Positions 10,649 through 23,331 of a stretch of DNA of 64,000 nucleotides are shown one piece after another. The position numbers and the translations under genes are program-made. The stretch is from Euptelea pleiosperma (lineage: Eukaryota > Streptophyta > Magnoliopsida > Ranunculales > Eupteleaceae). Below the pieces are notes generated by a model. The model saw only the letters and a program-made list of their open reading frames with translations, was not told the DNA's origin and did not search any database. The stretch lies in the NCBI GenBank assembly GCA_035048495.1, contig CM068549.1, positions 4,757,822 through 4,821,821 on the forward strand, in the 5' to 3' direction. The first letter of the stretch is position 1. Every line of letters starts with the position of its first letter.

Positions 10649-13600
10649 ACGTCGAACAAGGTCCAAGCATAGGTGGCGTTGGATATCTCGACGGAGATCT
10701 GTAGGCAAGGCATGCAGGATAGTTTCTTCATCTACTCCACGGGTTGCTAGCCACTTGTATTGAACAAACCGCCGAACACGTTCCCGCAAATCCTGAGGGA
10801 GTTGCCGATGTCTCATCCATTCTTCAGTGTCTCTTCTCTTAAGTCTCCACTCCTCAAGCCTCACCGTGATAGATTGCAGGTAGGTCTACATTAAACAAGA
10901 AAAGTTAAAGTGTCTGCACTGTAAAAGAAACCATAGTGTGTTACCCAAACTTCCGCTTCTCCTTTTGGTAATAAGTTCATTAAAATTGTATAAATCAAGA
11001 CTAGATTCAAGATCAATAGGAACAAAGCCTAAAAAACATGGACCAAATAATAAAATTCTCTCTCTCAGCCCTTGTATTTGTTACGTGCGAGCTAATAAAT
11101 CACTTCCGACTGCATGTGACAAGAATCCAAATAAAAGCAAAGTCAAAAATGTTTCTCTAAGTTTACTTACAGAAATCAGCTACCATTCAGAGTGGATCTT
11201 ACCTTCCCATTTCAATGTAGGCAAACATCAAAATCACCCGCCAAGGGCTTGATTTAAGAATGATCCACAATTTCCTTTACCATCATTATAATAACCAGTT
11301 GCATCTCTAAAGTGAACCTTCCAAAACCTCTGCTGATTTACTCTCTTTTCACAAACTCCAAACCATCAAAGAGTACCATGGTTTGTAAAACTTCACTTTA
11401 GATTTTAAAACAACACCTTGACTAGGGTCTCAAGAGTTGGACAGATTGCTTATAATGGTCCAACCTGAAATCTCCAGGGATGCGATTCTAAGTCCAAGCA
11501 TGCGCTCCCACATTAATCGGGATTAAAAAACTGGGAAAAGAATATATCAAACACAATCTTACACCCAGCAAGCAGATTATAGTAGGAGTCTAGGAGGAAG
11601 TGAATAAGATTTTTAAAAGTCTGGAGTCCAATTGGCTCCAAGCATTTTCACTCTTTAAGTTAAGAACACAAAGCATTATATGCATCAAAAGATGTAACAA
11701 GACGCTATTATGCTCTAAACCATTCTTGAGCAAAATCAAGTTGAAAAAAAGAACAGGTGAAAGGTAGAGCAAGAAGACAAGAAATTAGTGCCTTAAAAGA
11801 GTATAGTGAATCACCTACAATCCACTTGAACAATCAACCATGAAAGAGACAATGACCAAAATTAATTTGATTAGCAATATGGTCATTAATGGAGAAAACC
11901 AAGGAAGAAGCCTTGTTAAATACCTGCATGTTTCCAATCAGATGGGCAAATAAAACCAGACCCAGAATGGCAATGAGTATGGCAAATGAGGTTTCCCCAA
12001 TAAACGTGCTTGTTGACAAATTCTGCCCATATGAACTGAAGAAATAAGGAAGCAAAAGAGATCTATCACAAGCTTGAATGAAAACAGAAAGAAACACACT
12101 GTTTCATATGGCATATATTCACAAGTCATTTAATAAAAAATATTCTAAAGAATACAGAAACAACAGCAACCAGCTCTTTAATTAATTTCGTAACATGCAC
12201 ATGCATTGTGATTTGCTTATCAAAAATGGTCGAGATAATAGCATTTAAGCCACATGTCATGAGAGCAACCTAAGCAAGCTCCAAGCTCTCATAATTTTCT
12301 TAGAAAGACAATGGAAAGACATAAATCCTCTTTTGCAAAGCAAAAGAGGGTTTATGTCTGAACTAGGAGACCAATTGAGTGTTGAAAATGATCTATCAAG
12401 CTTGTCCACTGCATCCGAAAGACAAGAAATTACTTAATAGTCTCTTTTCAGTATATTTTTCCATTACGATTTAAGATATATGAATTTTAATTGAGTGATA
12501 AAAAGTTTTGGTTTCCCCTCTTCCTACCATAAGATACCTTCATATAGTAGAGAACTTGGGTTTATGAGAAAAAGAAGGGAAGAAGAATGTTAGAGTTCCT
12601 AGTTTATTTCCTTTATCTTTATGTTATATAGATGGGCTTTATGTAGAGTGTTGGGCTTCTACATTCTAACTTCTATTAATATAAGTGGGCACACACCACT
12701 TAAGTGAATAGTATATATATCAACATGAGGAGGCTGAACAACATATGTTCATACCTCTTTCTTCTCTTCATCTCTTCTCCATCTATCTCTCTCTCTGTCA
12801 AACCCTAATCTCTCTAATCTTCTATTCTTCTCTTTATTTCACATGGTATCAGAGCATATCTGATCCTATTGAAACCCTAGTTTCTTTCTTCATCATTTTT
12901 TCCTCCATTTTTTCTTATTTCTTAGGGTTTTGAAGTATTTCAACCCCTGAGCAATTATTGTTTGATTGTTTATCCCTAGATGTGAATCTAGGTTGTTTTT
13001 TGGGTTTAACTCCATGTTTATGACATTGTTGGAGACATGAGGTTCTTGGGGTTGGAACCCTCGTCTTTTGAAGTGAAGGTAGTTATCTTGATGTTGTGTC
13101 CCACAGGTGGACTATTTTTCTACTTTATGTGTAGCCGCACCCCTCTACTGGACTGTTGAAGATGTGTGTTGATCTTTGTGCACACCAATTGTTTAAAGTC
13201 TGATTGGTGCATGCATATCCCTCCAAGTGGACTGTTCGTGATATGTGTTGATCTTTGTGCACACCAACTATTTGATGTTTGATTGGTGCATGCATATCCC
13301 TCCAAGTGGACTGTTTGGTGACTATTTGTTGGCTGTTTAGTGGCTGTTTGGTGGACTGTTTAGTGGCTGTTTGGTGACTATTTCGTGGAGTTTGGTACTT
13401 GTTTGGTGACTATTTTTGGTGGAATGTTTGGTTACAATTTTGTGACTGCGTGTTCTCAAGTGGACTGTTTGTTTGGTGCTGTTTTTCCTTATTCTGGTGA
13501 AGGTACTTATGGCCACCTCTAGTGATGTAAAAATCCCTTCTATGGGTACTTCTGATGGCATTGGTGCTCAAATAACTTCTGTAAAGTTGAATGGCACTAA

Positions 13601-16600
13601 TTATTTACATTGGTCTCGTTCCGTTCGTGTGTTTTTGTCTGCCAAGAAGAAAGTGAAGTACACCACCGATGATCCCCCCCAAATCTGATAAGGGGTATGA
13701 AGATTAGGACTGTGAGAACTCACTGGTTATGACTTGGTTGTGGAATAGCATGGAGCCTTCAAATATCCATGAATGTCATGTATCTTCCTACGGCTAAACA
13801 GATCTAGGAAGCCATCAAGGAGATGTATTCTCATGAGAGGAATGTTTTCCGGATTTATCAGGTTTTTAAGTCGATGTTTTCTACTAAACAGTGAGATAAG
13901 TCTCTTAGTGAGCACTATTTTATTACAAGGTATGTGGGAAGAAACTTCTAAAGCGCCAACAAGAAGAGTTGTAGGTTGCTCTTTTTCTCTCTAGTCTCAA
14001 TCTAGAGTATAATGCTCTTAAGGGGCAAATGTTGGTTACTGAGTCGCTTCCAAGTGCCGCTAATGCCTATCCTTGTCTTCAGCGTGCAACCATTGGAACT
14101 GTGTCTTCTCCCTCCAAGGAAAATTCAACCATGATTTCGACTGGTCGGTTTGAGCCCTCTCTTGGTCGTGGGGTCATGGTGGCCGTGGGGACGAGGTGAA
14201 TTCAAGTGCTCTTATTGTGGTGTGAATGTTCATGTAGAGGAGTTTTGTTGGGATAAATGGGGTAAGCCATCTCGGCCTAACCAGACTTTTGATGAGCCTT
14301 CTTCGCTGACTACTACTGAGCGATTTCAACTTGCTAGGGATTCTCTCTACTTCTGTGCTCGTAATGACTATTCTTCTCAGATTGGCCAGCTCCTCCAGAA
14401 GTTGAACTCCCTTCCTACCAGAACTTCTCAGCCTACGGCCACTTTGGCCAATACAAGTAATCCTGCATGTTTGGCCGCCAATTCTCCTTCCTCCTGGGTC
14501 ATCGATTCAGGGACGAGTGCTCATATGTCTAATATACCCTCTGTCTTTTCCAATTTTCAGTCCATTAGATCTCATATTGTTTTAGCTAATGGGTCCACTC
14601 ATAAAGTTGTGGGGAAAGATGATATTCAACTTACTCCATCTATTTTTTTGTCCTCCACTTTGTTTGTTCCAAACTTTCAATTTAATCTGCTATTTGTCAG
14701 TCAACTCACTAAATCCTTACAGTGCTCAGTAACCTTCTATCCTACTTCCTGTATTTTTCAAGATCTCAAGACGAAGAAGGTTATTGGTTTGGGGCATTAG
14801 AAAGACGGTTTATATTACCTGGATCTTGGTGCACCTGCATCTGCGATGAGTGCAACCGTGTCGCCAATTCAGTGGCATTTTCATTTGGCTCATCTTTCAT
14901 TCTCAAATTTAAGTCATGTCATACCTAAGTTGAGTCCAGTGTCTGTTTTAGACTGTGAAGTTAGTCAGTTAGGCAAGCTCACCCTAGTTCTTTTCCACAC
15001 CATATTGAGAGTCATAAGTCTAGCCCTTTTTTATATAATCCACACGAATATTTGGGGTCCTTCAAGAATAAAAAGTTTATCTGATTTTCATTATTTTACC
15101 GTGTTTGTGGATGATTATTCAAGAATGACATGGCTATTTTTTGTTAAAAGATCGCTCCGAATTACCCCGTGTTTTACCACGTTTTATAATAAGATATCTG
15201 TTCAGTTTGGCAAGTCTATTAAAATAATTCGTTCTGATAATGCTCTTGAATACATGCAAGCCTCTATCCAAACATTTTGTTCCGATCGAGGCATGATCAA
15301 TCAGACTTCTTGTGCTCATACCTCCCAACAAAATGGTGTTGCGGAATTAAGCACTGTCATTTGTTGGATCTTGCCCGTACACCCTTATATTTCATATGCA
15401 TGCCCCGAAGCCTTACTGGGGTGATGTTGTCTTCATATGCAAGAGATTTATACAAAAAGTCGTGACACATCATGAAGATGAAGATGAGGACAGATATTCT
15501 AGTGATTAAAATCTGTGTACTCTGCATTCTCTCCTGATTAGAACCATTGATGTGCAAAGCTTAATGACTTACAGTTTTGTGCTTAACAACTTGTCATGTT
15601 TCTTGTTCACCAGCCATTGTTTTGCTTGTTTCTTGTTCATCACCCCAAATCGTCTCAAATCCGAAAGAAGGGTCTGGCCTTTTCCCTGCCATACCAGCTA
15701 TTTTCCCATACAAGCACCACAAGTCTTTATCGAATGTTGTCCATCAGGAGTGTCGGGCCTTCGTTTTGGTCTTGCCATATGTATACCTTGAAAATTGCCA
15801 AAGGACCTGATCTTTCTAGTATGAAAACTGTTACAACTTGCACTAGAAAACTTATAGTGATCTGTCTATGTGATGATCTATGATCTTGGAACAGTAAGTA
15901 CAGCTATACAATGTCACCAGCCATTAAACATATTCGCTGGAGTGGTAGTCAGCCGGACACAAGACTCCGGTGGATTGGTCATGGCCAGCTGTTCACCACA
16001 GCCATTTGATTTGGGGTTAGGACTTTGACCCAAACCCACTTAATCTAAGGTTGAAGAAAGGGCCATTTTTGTCCTTTAAAAAAAAGTTAGTCAATTTGGG
16101 TCCACTACAGTCAATGTATGGTGGACCAGGTCACTGGGGGGGGGTTATGTCAAAAATTCCCTAATAATAAAGTAACGAATACTTAATAATAAAAAACATT
16201 TCATACAACAATGACCCCACAGAATACCTTCCAAACAGCACTAAGAAAAACTTACAAGAATCAAAATAGACTGATGTATACATAGCAAATTCATGAATCA
16301 TACCTTAAGTTCTGTAGGCCCCACCATAGACAATAGAAGTATTTCTCAAGGAAATTTGAGGAGAGAACTTTATTAGTCACAGCATTTTCAAATATGCCAT
16401 GGTTGAAAGTGATTTTATTGTCAGGATCACAGTTATTGAAGACAGCTGTGCTGTTCACCCAAATCCTACGATCATCATGGTTGAAAGTATCACAGTCTAA
16501 ATATATCAAACTGCACTTTATAGGGTTAACTTCCTTTTTGCATTCTGATTTCCAGCATGTTGTATGTCGTTCGATTGACAGTATATACCATGATGCCCCC

Positions 16601-19189
16601 AAGACCTACCAAAATACAATTTGAATCATTAACTGGCACTGATATTTTGACGAACCAATAAAACATCATTCATGAATTCTAGAAGTATTGTTTTAAGAAC
16701 TCCTCAAAGCAGATCAATATTGGGAGAGCAGTAGGAAAAAAAGATAAAATACATAACGAAGAGAAATTACATGACTAGCTAACATATACAGTAGCAGATT
16801 ATATGCAGCCCCAGCCCAAGCAGTTTTCGTGACTACTCCAGTAGCTTTGATAATTTGAGAACTTAACGGGAAAATCAGATATAATCTGGGAACATATTGG
16901 AGCAGAACAATCAGCATAAGGGCATTGTTGTTATGATCAGAATGGGTGTTCCTAATTGCTGGTATAATGAACCAGATGACAATCTGCAAAAAATAATCTG
17001 ACAGTTAGCCTAGGCTCATTTCCCACAACTGACAAACTTCAAGAACCAAACAAGTACCATAAATAGAAAGAGGAGAAACTAAAGTGCCATCCTTTGTGTG
17101 TGTGGGTGTGTGTGTGTCTGTTCGTGTGTGTTCTGTGTGCGAATGTGCACGTGAGTGATCAAAAACAATAATGTATTAAAGACTTTAAAGTAAAAAAGAA
17201 GTATACAAGAATACAAAATAGAGTTCCCAATAAACACAAGACTCTATTTAAACAACTTCTTGGCTAAGGGATCCACGATATTGTTTGCATCCCTCAGGGT
17301 ATGTAATGAAGTCATGGACTGTCCCTCACTAATTCCCTATTGAGATCAATTACATTGGTAAGCCTCCATGGACCCACATCATTGCTTCTGATCTCTTGAA
17401 AACATCCCTTGTGTCACCTTACACCTCCAATGGACCCAAGAAGTTCTCCTTGAAATTTGGAGGCCTTAGAGAAACATTTTTTTATCCTTATTGTACTAAA
17501 AATGTAACAAAATGGAAGGAACAAAAATGTCACAGTCGCAAGTTTATACAAAATAAAATCAAGATGAAGTAATCTACTAAGATTAACAAATTTTATGCAT
17601 AAATGATGAAGAGTACAAGAGAACGTTCTTATTTTCTTGTTAGAGAGCTAGGAACTTTAACCAATACCCACAGCTCAAAGGGTAATTATAGTACTCTATG
17701 TTAAGTGGTAGAGGACTTTAACCAATATACCAGAGAAAACCACAGCAGATTCCTATTTGTCTCACCGGAAGTTCTTTCAGCAACTAGTACTTGGGGTTTT
17801 TTGGTGAGCAATCAGCACTCAGACATGATATATATTTCCAATTACCATTTTCTTTGAGACAACCATCGATCGTGCTCTTCTAAACAAGAAGATGAATGCA
17901 TTGTTGTAGTTTAATGAAAAACTTATATTTCATATTTGTCTTTAGGCCCTCATACACTCCCACACTACTCATAATGGATCAATTTTGGTGGTGAGAATCT
18001 TCTAGCAAACATCAAATTGGTGCTCCAAGTTCCTGACTTCTTAGAGACAGCAATCCTCTCTCCCATTTCCCACTCCTAAATCTACTAATACCCTGACTAT
18101 CTATAGCTTCCAAGTGGGATAATTAGCCGAGGTGACAATTGTTTCTCATAAATGATCTAGTACAGTAGAAGATATGGGATCGAGCCTATAGCCCAACCTT
18201 CTTTAGTCACAATTTTGAGGTACATGGGTACAACCCAGATTTAGATACTACAGAGCCAGAAAAAGCTAAAATGAGTAGTGGATCTCATGACCCGATGAAC
18301 CAAAAATGTAATCACTGAAGCTCATTATACTAAGTATATATGGCGTGTGTAAGCAATCAACTAATGATACTTGTAAAAAACGCACACAAAAACAAAAGGT
18401 AAGCATATATAGATCCGCCGCCGACGAAACCAATCATGAATACTTATTGAAACAATCCAAGAAAATACCTGAGGAAGAGGCAGTGTTGCTGCCAAATCTA
18501 TAAAGAAATCTGATCTTAAGTACCTCCTGGCAATCTTCTTTGGATCCATGACAAGTTCACCCCTCCCAAATACCCGTGAGCTTGGAGCTACATATGCCAT
18601 CCGAAACTTGATGACCATGTGCAATAAATATAACATATCGGCAATAGTTCGGAAAAAGGTCACAACAATTCTCAGATTCAAATCCATCTTGATACATGAA
18701 GAGTCTCTGACGACACCCATTGAAGGGAGATAGAAATACAATGGGTCAACAAAAAGAGCCACCAAGCACGAGAAAAGGAAAACCCGATTCCATTGCAAGA
18801 CAAGCTCGCTTCCCGGATCCAGTATCCTCTGCCCCCAGGGCTCATGGTCCTCGGAAAATACTTTAGACCTCCCAAATTTCAGAGTCTCAGTAATTCTACT
18901 TCTATACCCACCACCATCTCCGCCACCGCCACCGCCGCCACCACCGCCATCAAGTTTCAGCAAAGGAGCTGAAACCTTGTATACAGGTGAAGGTGAGGGC
19001 TTTTCTAGGTTGGGAGAATCAGGTTTTTCACATGGCAATTCAAGGTGTTGTTTTCCATCAGGATAAAACCTGGAAGAAATTAAACCCAGAAAAAAAATTA
19101 CCTGAGAATTCTCAAAGGTGACAACAACGAAACAAAATGAAATCAAACTCCAGTTTTTACCTCACTACCTTCTCCTTCTTCAATTCCAT
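10649..19189 (-). CDS. CNGC17: Cyclic nucleotide-gated ion channel (CNGC17-like), 3' end not in window
   Basis: Six GT-AG exons keep frame for 498 codons: 19161-19189, 18469-19069, 16771-16983, 16304-16605, 11924-12035 and 10649-10885. The start MELKKEKVV at 19189 resembles group III CNGCs (CNGC14-18), closest in my reading to CNGC17. Visible parts: a Gly run at residues 51-60, the conserved KVFSEDHEPW and RILDPGS, S1 near 106-125, S2 and S3 up to 210, the S4 region (QYVPRLYLIFPL), S5, a Cys-rich turret, pore helix and filter (CLWWGLQNLSSYGQNLST), S6 (ILGLVLFAHLIGNMQ), and the C-linker (VRLEEWRLKRRDTEEWM, TILHALPTDLRRDIQ). Family members are about 700 residues; the cyclic-nucleotide-binding domain and calmodulin/IQ region should follow in the next exon, which is absent for at least 10.6 kb. 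Such channels conduct Ca2+ and other cations across membranes. The gene is either intact with a huge last intron or truncated by the gypsy/copia nest. Confidence 0.93.
10886..11923. other. CNGC intron 5
   Basis: Intron with donor GTATTTAAC at 11923 and acceptor TTAATGTAG at 10886 (minus strand). No element or second gene is recognised in it. Confidence 0.75.
12318..12358. repeat. Near-perfect hairpin in CNGC intron 4
   Basis: Arms GACATAAATCCTCTTTTGC and GCAAAAGAGGGTTTATGTC pair over 19 bp with one G-T-type mismatch and only AAA between them. No element borders are visible. Confidence 0.8.
12588..12843 (+). repeat. 5' LTR of the truncated copia element
   Basis: 256 bp from TGTTAGAG to ATTTCACA, directly followed by the primer binding site. 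It contains pyrimidine-rich sequence and an AAACCCTAA box near its end. Confidence 0.85.
12844..12855 (+). promoter_or_regulatory. Primer binding site of the truncated copia element
   Basis: TGGTATCAGAGC, complementary to initiator methionine tRNA, flush with the LTR end. Confidence 0.9.
13150..13318 (+). repeat. Tandem duplication of about 79 bp in the copia leader
   Basis: TGTTGATCTTTGTGCACACC occurs at 13167 and 13246 within repeated blocks that also share GATTGGTGCATGCATATCCC. A looser TGTTTGGTGACTATTT-type repetition follows to about 13420. It lies between LTR and gag. Confidence 0.75.
13509..15424 (+). pseudogene. copia gag-protease-integrase (decayed)
   Basis: Begins at ATG 13509 (MATSSDVKIPS) with the gag motif ITSVKLNGTNYLHWSRSVRV, then stops near 13688. 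Frame 14150-14800 has a CCHC zinc knuckle (CSYCGVNVHVEEFC) and the protease motif SSWVIDSGTSAHMS. Frame 14846-15424 has integrase motifs HTNIWGPSR, FVDDYSRMTWLFF, RSDNALEYM and TSQQNGVAE. The sequence breaks off just after integrase. Stops after 13688 and 14800 and missing segments between make it non-functional. Confidence 0.88.
15431..16303. other. Remainder of CNGC intron 4
   Basis: Three overlapping plus-strand open frames at 15552-15883 have no recognisable domain and no shared codon signal. A run of nine G near 16137-16145 is the only low-complexity tract. No element borders seen. Confidence 0.6.
17097..17148. repeat. Imperfect (GT)n microsatellite in CNGC intron 2
   Basis: About 50 bp dominated by TG/GT dinucleotides with interruptions (TGTGTGTGGGTGTGTGTGTG). 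Confidence 0.85.
17160..17480 (-). mobile_element. LINE RNase H 3' fragment in CNGC intron 2
   Basis: The minus strand reads PWRLTNVIDLNRELVRDSP and, after a frameshift, LRDANNIVDPLAKKLF. This resembles the end of the RNase H domain of plant LINEs (a ...REGN..AD.LA pattern). The piece is short and frameshifted, so this is a tentative call. The rest of intron 2 (16984-18468) holds nothing else recognisable. Confidence 0.4.
18918..18958. repeat. GGC/GGT triplet run coding for polyglycine
   Basis: On the minus strand a GGN run encodes ten Gly, Asp and three Gly in the cytosolic N-terminus of the channel (residues about 51-64). It is in frame and lies in a part that varies between family members. 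Confidence 0.8.
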
Positions 19190-20135
19190 TGAGTCATCGA
19201 GTTCAGACACATACATTGAAACAAACACCAATTGAAGAAGAAGAAAAGAAATTTAGAATCCAAATGAGTCGAATTAACAGCTCTGCTTTAACTGAATTTC
19301 TTCAGTGAAAACTGAAAAACCTCGATCGAATCAAGAAACATCAGTGAAAGAAATCCAACTCCATTGCCCTAGAATAAGGAAAGAGTTAATGGTGAAGTAG
19401 AAATAGAGTTGGGATACTGATATTGAGATTCTCAGGCGGTCAGGCCTGCAGAGAGAGACAGAAAGGAACAAAAGCTAGGGTTTCAAGGTGACTATAAAAG
19501 TGTGTCATGTGTGTTTGACGCCATTAATAAAGAAATGGTAGAAGACAGCGCTGGTTTGCTGAATCAGATTAAAATTGTGAGTGAATTCATGAGAGAGGAC
19601 GTGAGGACCACCACCTGACTTTAAATGCTGAATGAAGAAATAAGAGAGAAGAAGAGATTGTTTCCAGATTTTCAGGAGAATTTCTTAATTCTCCCGATGA
19701 GAAAAAAAGATTTGTTTTTCCGAGCCTCACCACATCTCGTCGGAGGAGGGAGGGAGACATCAATTTTTTCTTTATTCAAACTTCAAACTTCATACCAAAC
19801 CGTTAGGCATAAGAGACGAAGCACCCTTTTTTATTTCTATCCCTTGCAAATAAATCCAATTACTTTAAACCTCACTTCGCCTTGAGTCAACGTCACACAT
19901 ACATAAACCACCTGCCAAGAGGTTAATTTGCTATCCACCCTTTTTTTCATTTTAATAACAACAACCGTTGGATTCTCGGGATCCACGGCCGAGAAAATTA
20001 GTGATATTGTTGGAACAAAGATATCCATAAACTAATACGACCCTGGTATTTTGTTTGTAGTTTGCAGGAAAATGTTTCTTAGCAAATATTTGATAATCAA
20101 ACATTTACAAATAAGGAAATCTAGGACTTCATGAG
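19190..20135 (-). promoter_or_regulatory. 5' flank of the CNGC gene
   Basis: Upstream of the start codon. Minus strand contains a telo-box-like AAACCCTAGC (about 19474-19483) and a GA/CT-rich stretch, both common near plant transcription starts. I see no convincing TATAAA on the minus strand, so the start site is not placed. The rest to 20135 has no gene; the small frames there have no recognisable domain. Confidence 0.4.
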
Positions 20136-21155
20136 TAGGGCTGGCAATGGATCAGATCAACCCCGAGATCCAATCCGATCCGAGCCAAAATAACGGATCC
20201 GGAACCTTATTTTTACCTATCGGATTGGTATTGGATCGAATATTGTTGGTCTGATCTCTTATCGGATCGGTACTGGATCAACCCTGTTCCGATCCGATAC
20301 TGACCCGATATAGTATATATATAAAAAAAAATATTACTATTGTCTAGGGTAAATCCACATCTCGACCCTCTCCTCTCCTCCCCTCTCTCCTCTGCAACTC
20401 CAACCCTAAAACCGTAGGAATCCCAAAAAATCCCAATGTAGGTTTTGAAAAACAAGGTTTTCCCTTGTAGTCATACGGTTTAATTGCTCTTTCTCTGCAA
20501 TTTCTTAAAACAAACATAAAAATCCCTCTTTGTGATACTACAACAAAACCCTAGAAACTCATATTTGCTTGTAGCCAGAGATATAAGGAGGAGGGGAGGA
20601 GAGGCCTCTGTTTCTTGAGTAGCTTCAATTCTTGTTTTGGCGGTTGCTTCTTCTTCTCTAATTCTAGTGGCTTTGGAGGCACCGTTGATAGAGCTAGGAA
20701 GGGAGATGGATCAACTTTCGGAGCTTGTAGTTGAGGTTGAGGCTCCCTCATTGCAAAAATTAAGCGAGGAGAGGTGTTGAACCAGGGTGGAGGTTGGAGA
20801 ACATGGAGATGTGGTGATCGGGAGAGGTTGTGTGTGGGAGTTCTCTTTGGTGTTAATTGCTATATATATGGTCAATTCTCTTTTTTTTTTTTATTTCATA
20901 TAATCCCTTCGATTTTTTATTGTCATATGAGATTACAGTCATCGGTGGAGTTTGAACTGGTGAACATGGAAAACAAGGTGATCGAGTTAGATAGGGTATT
21001 GGGAGAGACGATATTGTGAATCGGATCGGACCTAGAACCAGTCTAATCACATCAGATCGATTTCGGAACTGAGTTTTACTGATCTGATCGGGTCCGGATC
21101 GATTGGTACTAGATTAGTACCAATCCGACTCGAACCCGATCCATTGCCAGCCCTA
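20136..21155. mobile_element. hAT-type non-autonomous element (TAGGGCTGGC ends)
   Basis: 1,020 bp with perfect inverted ends TAGGGCTGGCAATGGATC, flanked by 8-bp sequences TTCATGAG and GACATGAG (6 of 8 match). Subterminal parts are rich in GGATCGG/CCGATCC. No transposase frame. Similar termini at 30606, 31262 and 35296 suggest related families. Confidence 0.75.
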
Positions 21156-21583
21156 GACATGAGTGACATCTAGACACTTTAGAATAAGGAAACATTTTGA
21201 ATACTAGACCTCACTTATAGAAATTAATAATAACTCTAATTTAAAAAAAAAAGGAAGACATCATTAATCTTTTCTATAATAAAAAAAAGTAATTTCAATT
21301 TTTAAATTTAATTACCTTCATTAAATATAACCAACTTGGAATTTAGTGGGGAGAGAATCCTCTCCCATTTGACAAAATCATGTAGCAATGACATGCGAAG
21401 CATTGAAGAGGCTTGGTAGACCTGAGAGTAAAGAACGTTACTTGGAGAAGCACACTTACAATTTTACCTAAGAATCTATATACAAAAAGAGGTAGGTACA
21501 CCTACATATTATAATGAATAATTTCTCTTATTTTACTCTATTAATAATGTTATATACATGTGCTTAATTGATGTTGTTATAGA
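21156..21583. other. No gene seen
   Basis: AT-rich intergenic sequence without recognised elements. Confidence 0.6.
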
Positions 21584-21772
21584 TATTATTGTGGTTTGGA
21601 TCTTATGGGATTTGCTGGTTTGCCATAGAAAAAAAAAAGGTTATGTATATTATTGTGGTTCGGATCTTATGGGATTGGCTAGTTTGCCATGGAAAAAAAA
21701 AGGTTATGGATATTATTGTGGTTCGGATCTTATGGGATCAGTCAGTGTGCCATGGAAAAATGGTTATGAATA
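21584..21772. repeat. 63-64 bp tandem repeat, three copies
   Basis: TATTATTGTGG starts at 21584, 21648 and 21711. Each unit continues with TTCGGATCTTATGGGAT, TTTGCCATGG and an A-run. The open frames across it simply follow the repeat. Confidence 0.9.
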
Positions 21773-22746
21773 ATAATTGAAAATTTTGTGTTTCCTTATA
21801 TCACTAGATGCCTAGGAGGGTGAATAGATATTAAAAATTCTCTAATTAAACTAATAACTTAATTCAATTACTGGTTTGGTAGGGATAATCTAATCGCATG
21901 TGAAGTTATATATATTCGCTCAAAAGTGCTTATTTTAAACAATTATCCTTTTAGTGTTATCGCACTCTTACGTAAAACTGTCATGTTTGTCCACTCTTTT
22001 ACGTAAGAGTTTCTTTTCTTACGTAGAACACACTTTTCTTGATGATATGGTATATTTGCATGCATTAAACACACTTTTAGAAGTCTAGATATAAAGTCGT
22101 TCTGATTAAGTCTTATTACTCACTTTTAGTTGTTACAGGAAACCCGATAGTTCTCGAGACCAATGGGCCCACGATCAACCACATAAGCTTAAAATCAATA
22201 CTTAAAGAGCCAGTAGGCTAATACTGAAGATACAAGTCAAGTACGGGCCATGCCAGATGTCGCAGAGTCGGCCCAAAGAACCAAGAGAGCGGAAGAGCTG
22301 AAGACTAAGAGAAGGACCAAAGCATTTAAAGCCACATCAAATGACAAGAAATGATGGCATGCTCTACTAGTGAAGCTCGAGTGAAGAACAATTGAAAACT
22401 AGTGTTCAAGACCCTCCGCTAGCACTTTTCTCTTTCTTTCATCTCTCCTCTATCTAAACCCTAATTTTCTCTCTCATTTCTCTTTTATCCCTCTAAACCC
22501 TAACATTCGACCATTTGATCCTCTCATCCCACCATTAGATCCCCAGATCAACCGTCCGATCCCCCTCTCCATGATTTGACTGCTCACATCTCACCATACC
22601 ATTAACCTAACCATCTGATCATCACATTTTAACCTATCCACCACATGATCACTGATCCCCCATTCATCTCTTCATTTAACGATTCCCCTCTCCATTGTCA
22701 AAACCTATCCTTAGCTGTCAATCCCCTCGATCAACAACCCGCATTA

Positions 22747-23025
22747 CATGCCACGTAGTACATTCTTAGCGGATGTTGACCGAAGGAATGTTTAGTCAAT
22801 CATTAGGTGGACTTACAAACCAAAATAAATTTGATTAGTGACTTCTAAGCGTTGGATTAATTAAGGTATTTCCTTAGGTTGATCTCGACCGTAGGAAATT
22901 GTGCAATATTGGGCGTTATTTGGGCGCAAAGATCCAATGGTTATAAATCACTAATCAAGCCATTTTTTCCACCAAGGGACCAGTTAACATCTATACGGTC
23001 AGCCTCTAAGAATATGCCATGGGGC
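22747..23025. mobile_element. Long-inverted-repeat MITE inside the diverged LTR
   Basis: The two halves are imperfect reverse complements over about 100 bp. ATTCTTAG at the left pairs with CTAAGAAT at the right, and TTGATTAGTGACTTCTAAGCG pairs with a diverged copy of the same block. About 280 bp; no target duplication established. It resembles the element at 32559-32880. Confidence 0.6.
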
Positions 23026-23331
23026 TTATATTGAAGGATGTGATCGGCTTGGATCAAGCCTTGCCACCCCACATCCATCTCTCTTTCTCCCCACTAAAAA
23101 CCATCAACCCTCTCATATCTTTTCTAGCCCAAAACCCATAAATCTTCATCTAAATCCAATGGTCATTAGGACCCCTAACAACACTCTTTTTAAACCCTAA
23201 ACCTAACCTATAAGAAAAAGGAGAAAAGTTTCTCCCTCACCACTCTCTTTCCCTCCTCTCTTCTCTCAATCTCTCTCCCTCTCAAGAATATCCCAGCCGC
23301 CCCTCTCTTCTCTCCTTCTCAAAATATCCTT

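Larger units (their letters stand above)
12588..15430 (+). mobile_element. Truncated Ty1/copia element in CNGC intron 4
   Basis: A plus-strand copia element, antisense to the channel gene, inside the 4.3-kb intron 12036-16303. It retains the 5' LTR, primer binding site, leader, gag, protease and most of integrase, then stops abruptly near 15430. Reverse transcriptase, RNase H and the 3' LTR are missing, so the target duplication cannot be checked. Many frameshifts show that it is old. Confidence 0.88.

Noticed and set aside
15552..15883. Three overlapping plus-strand frames of 77-95 codons
   Set aside because: No domain, overlapping in all three frames, inside the CNGC intron next to a broken copia element; no evidence for a gene.
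18548..18733. Plus-strand frame of 61 codons
   Set aside because: Antisense shadow of CNGC exon 2.
19490..19500. TATAAAA near the CNGC start
   Set aside because: It reads TATAAAA only on the plus strand, opposite to the gene.
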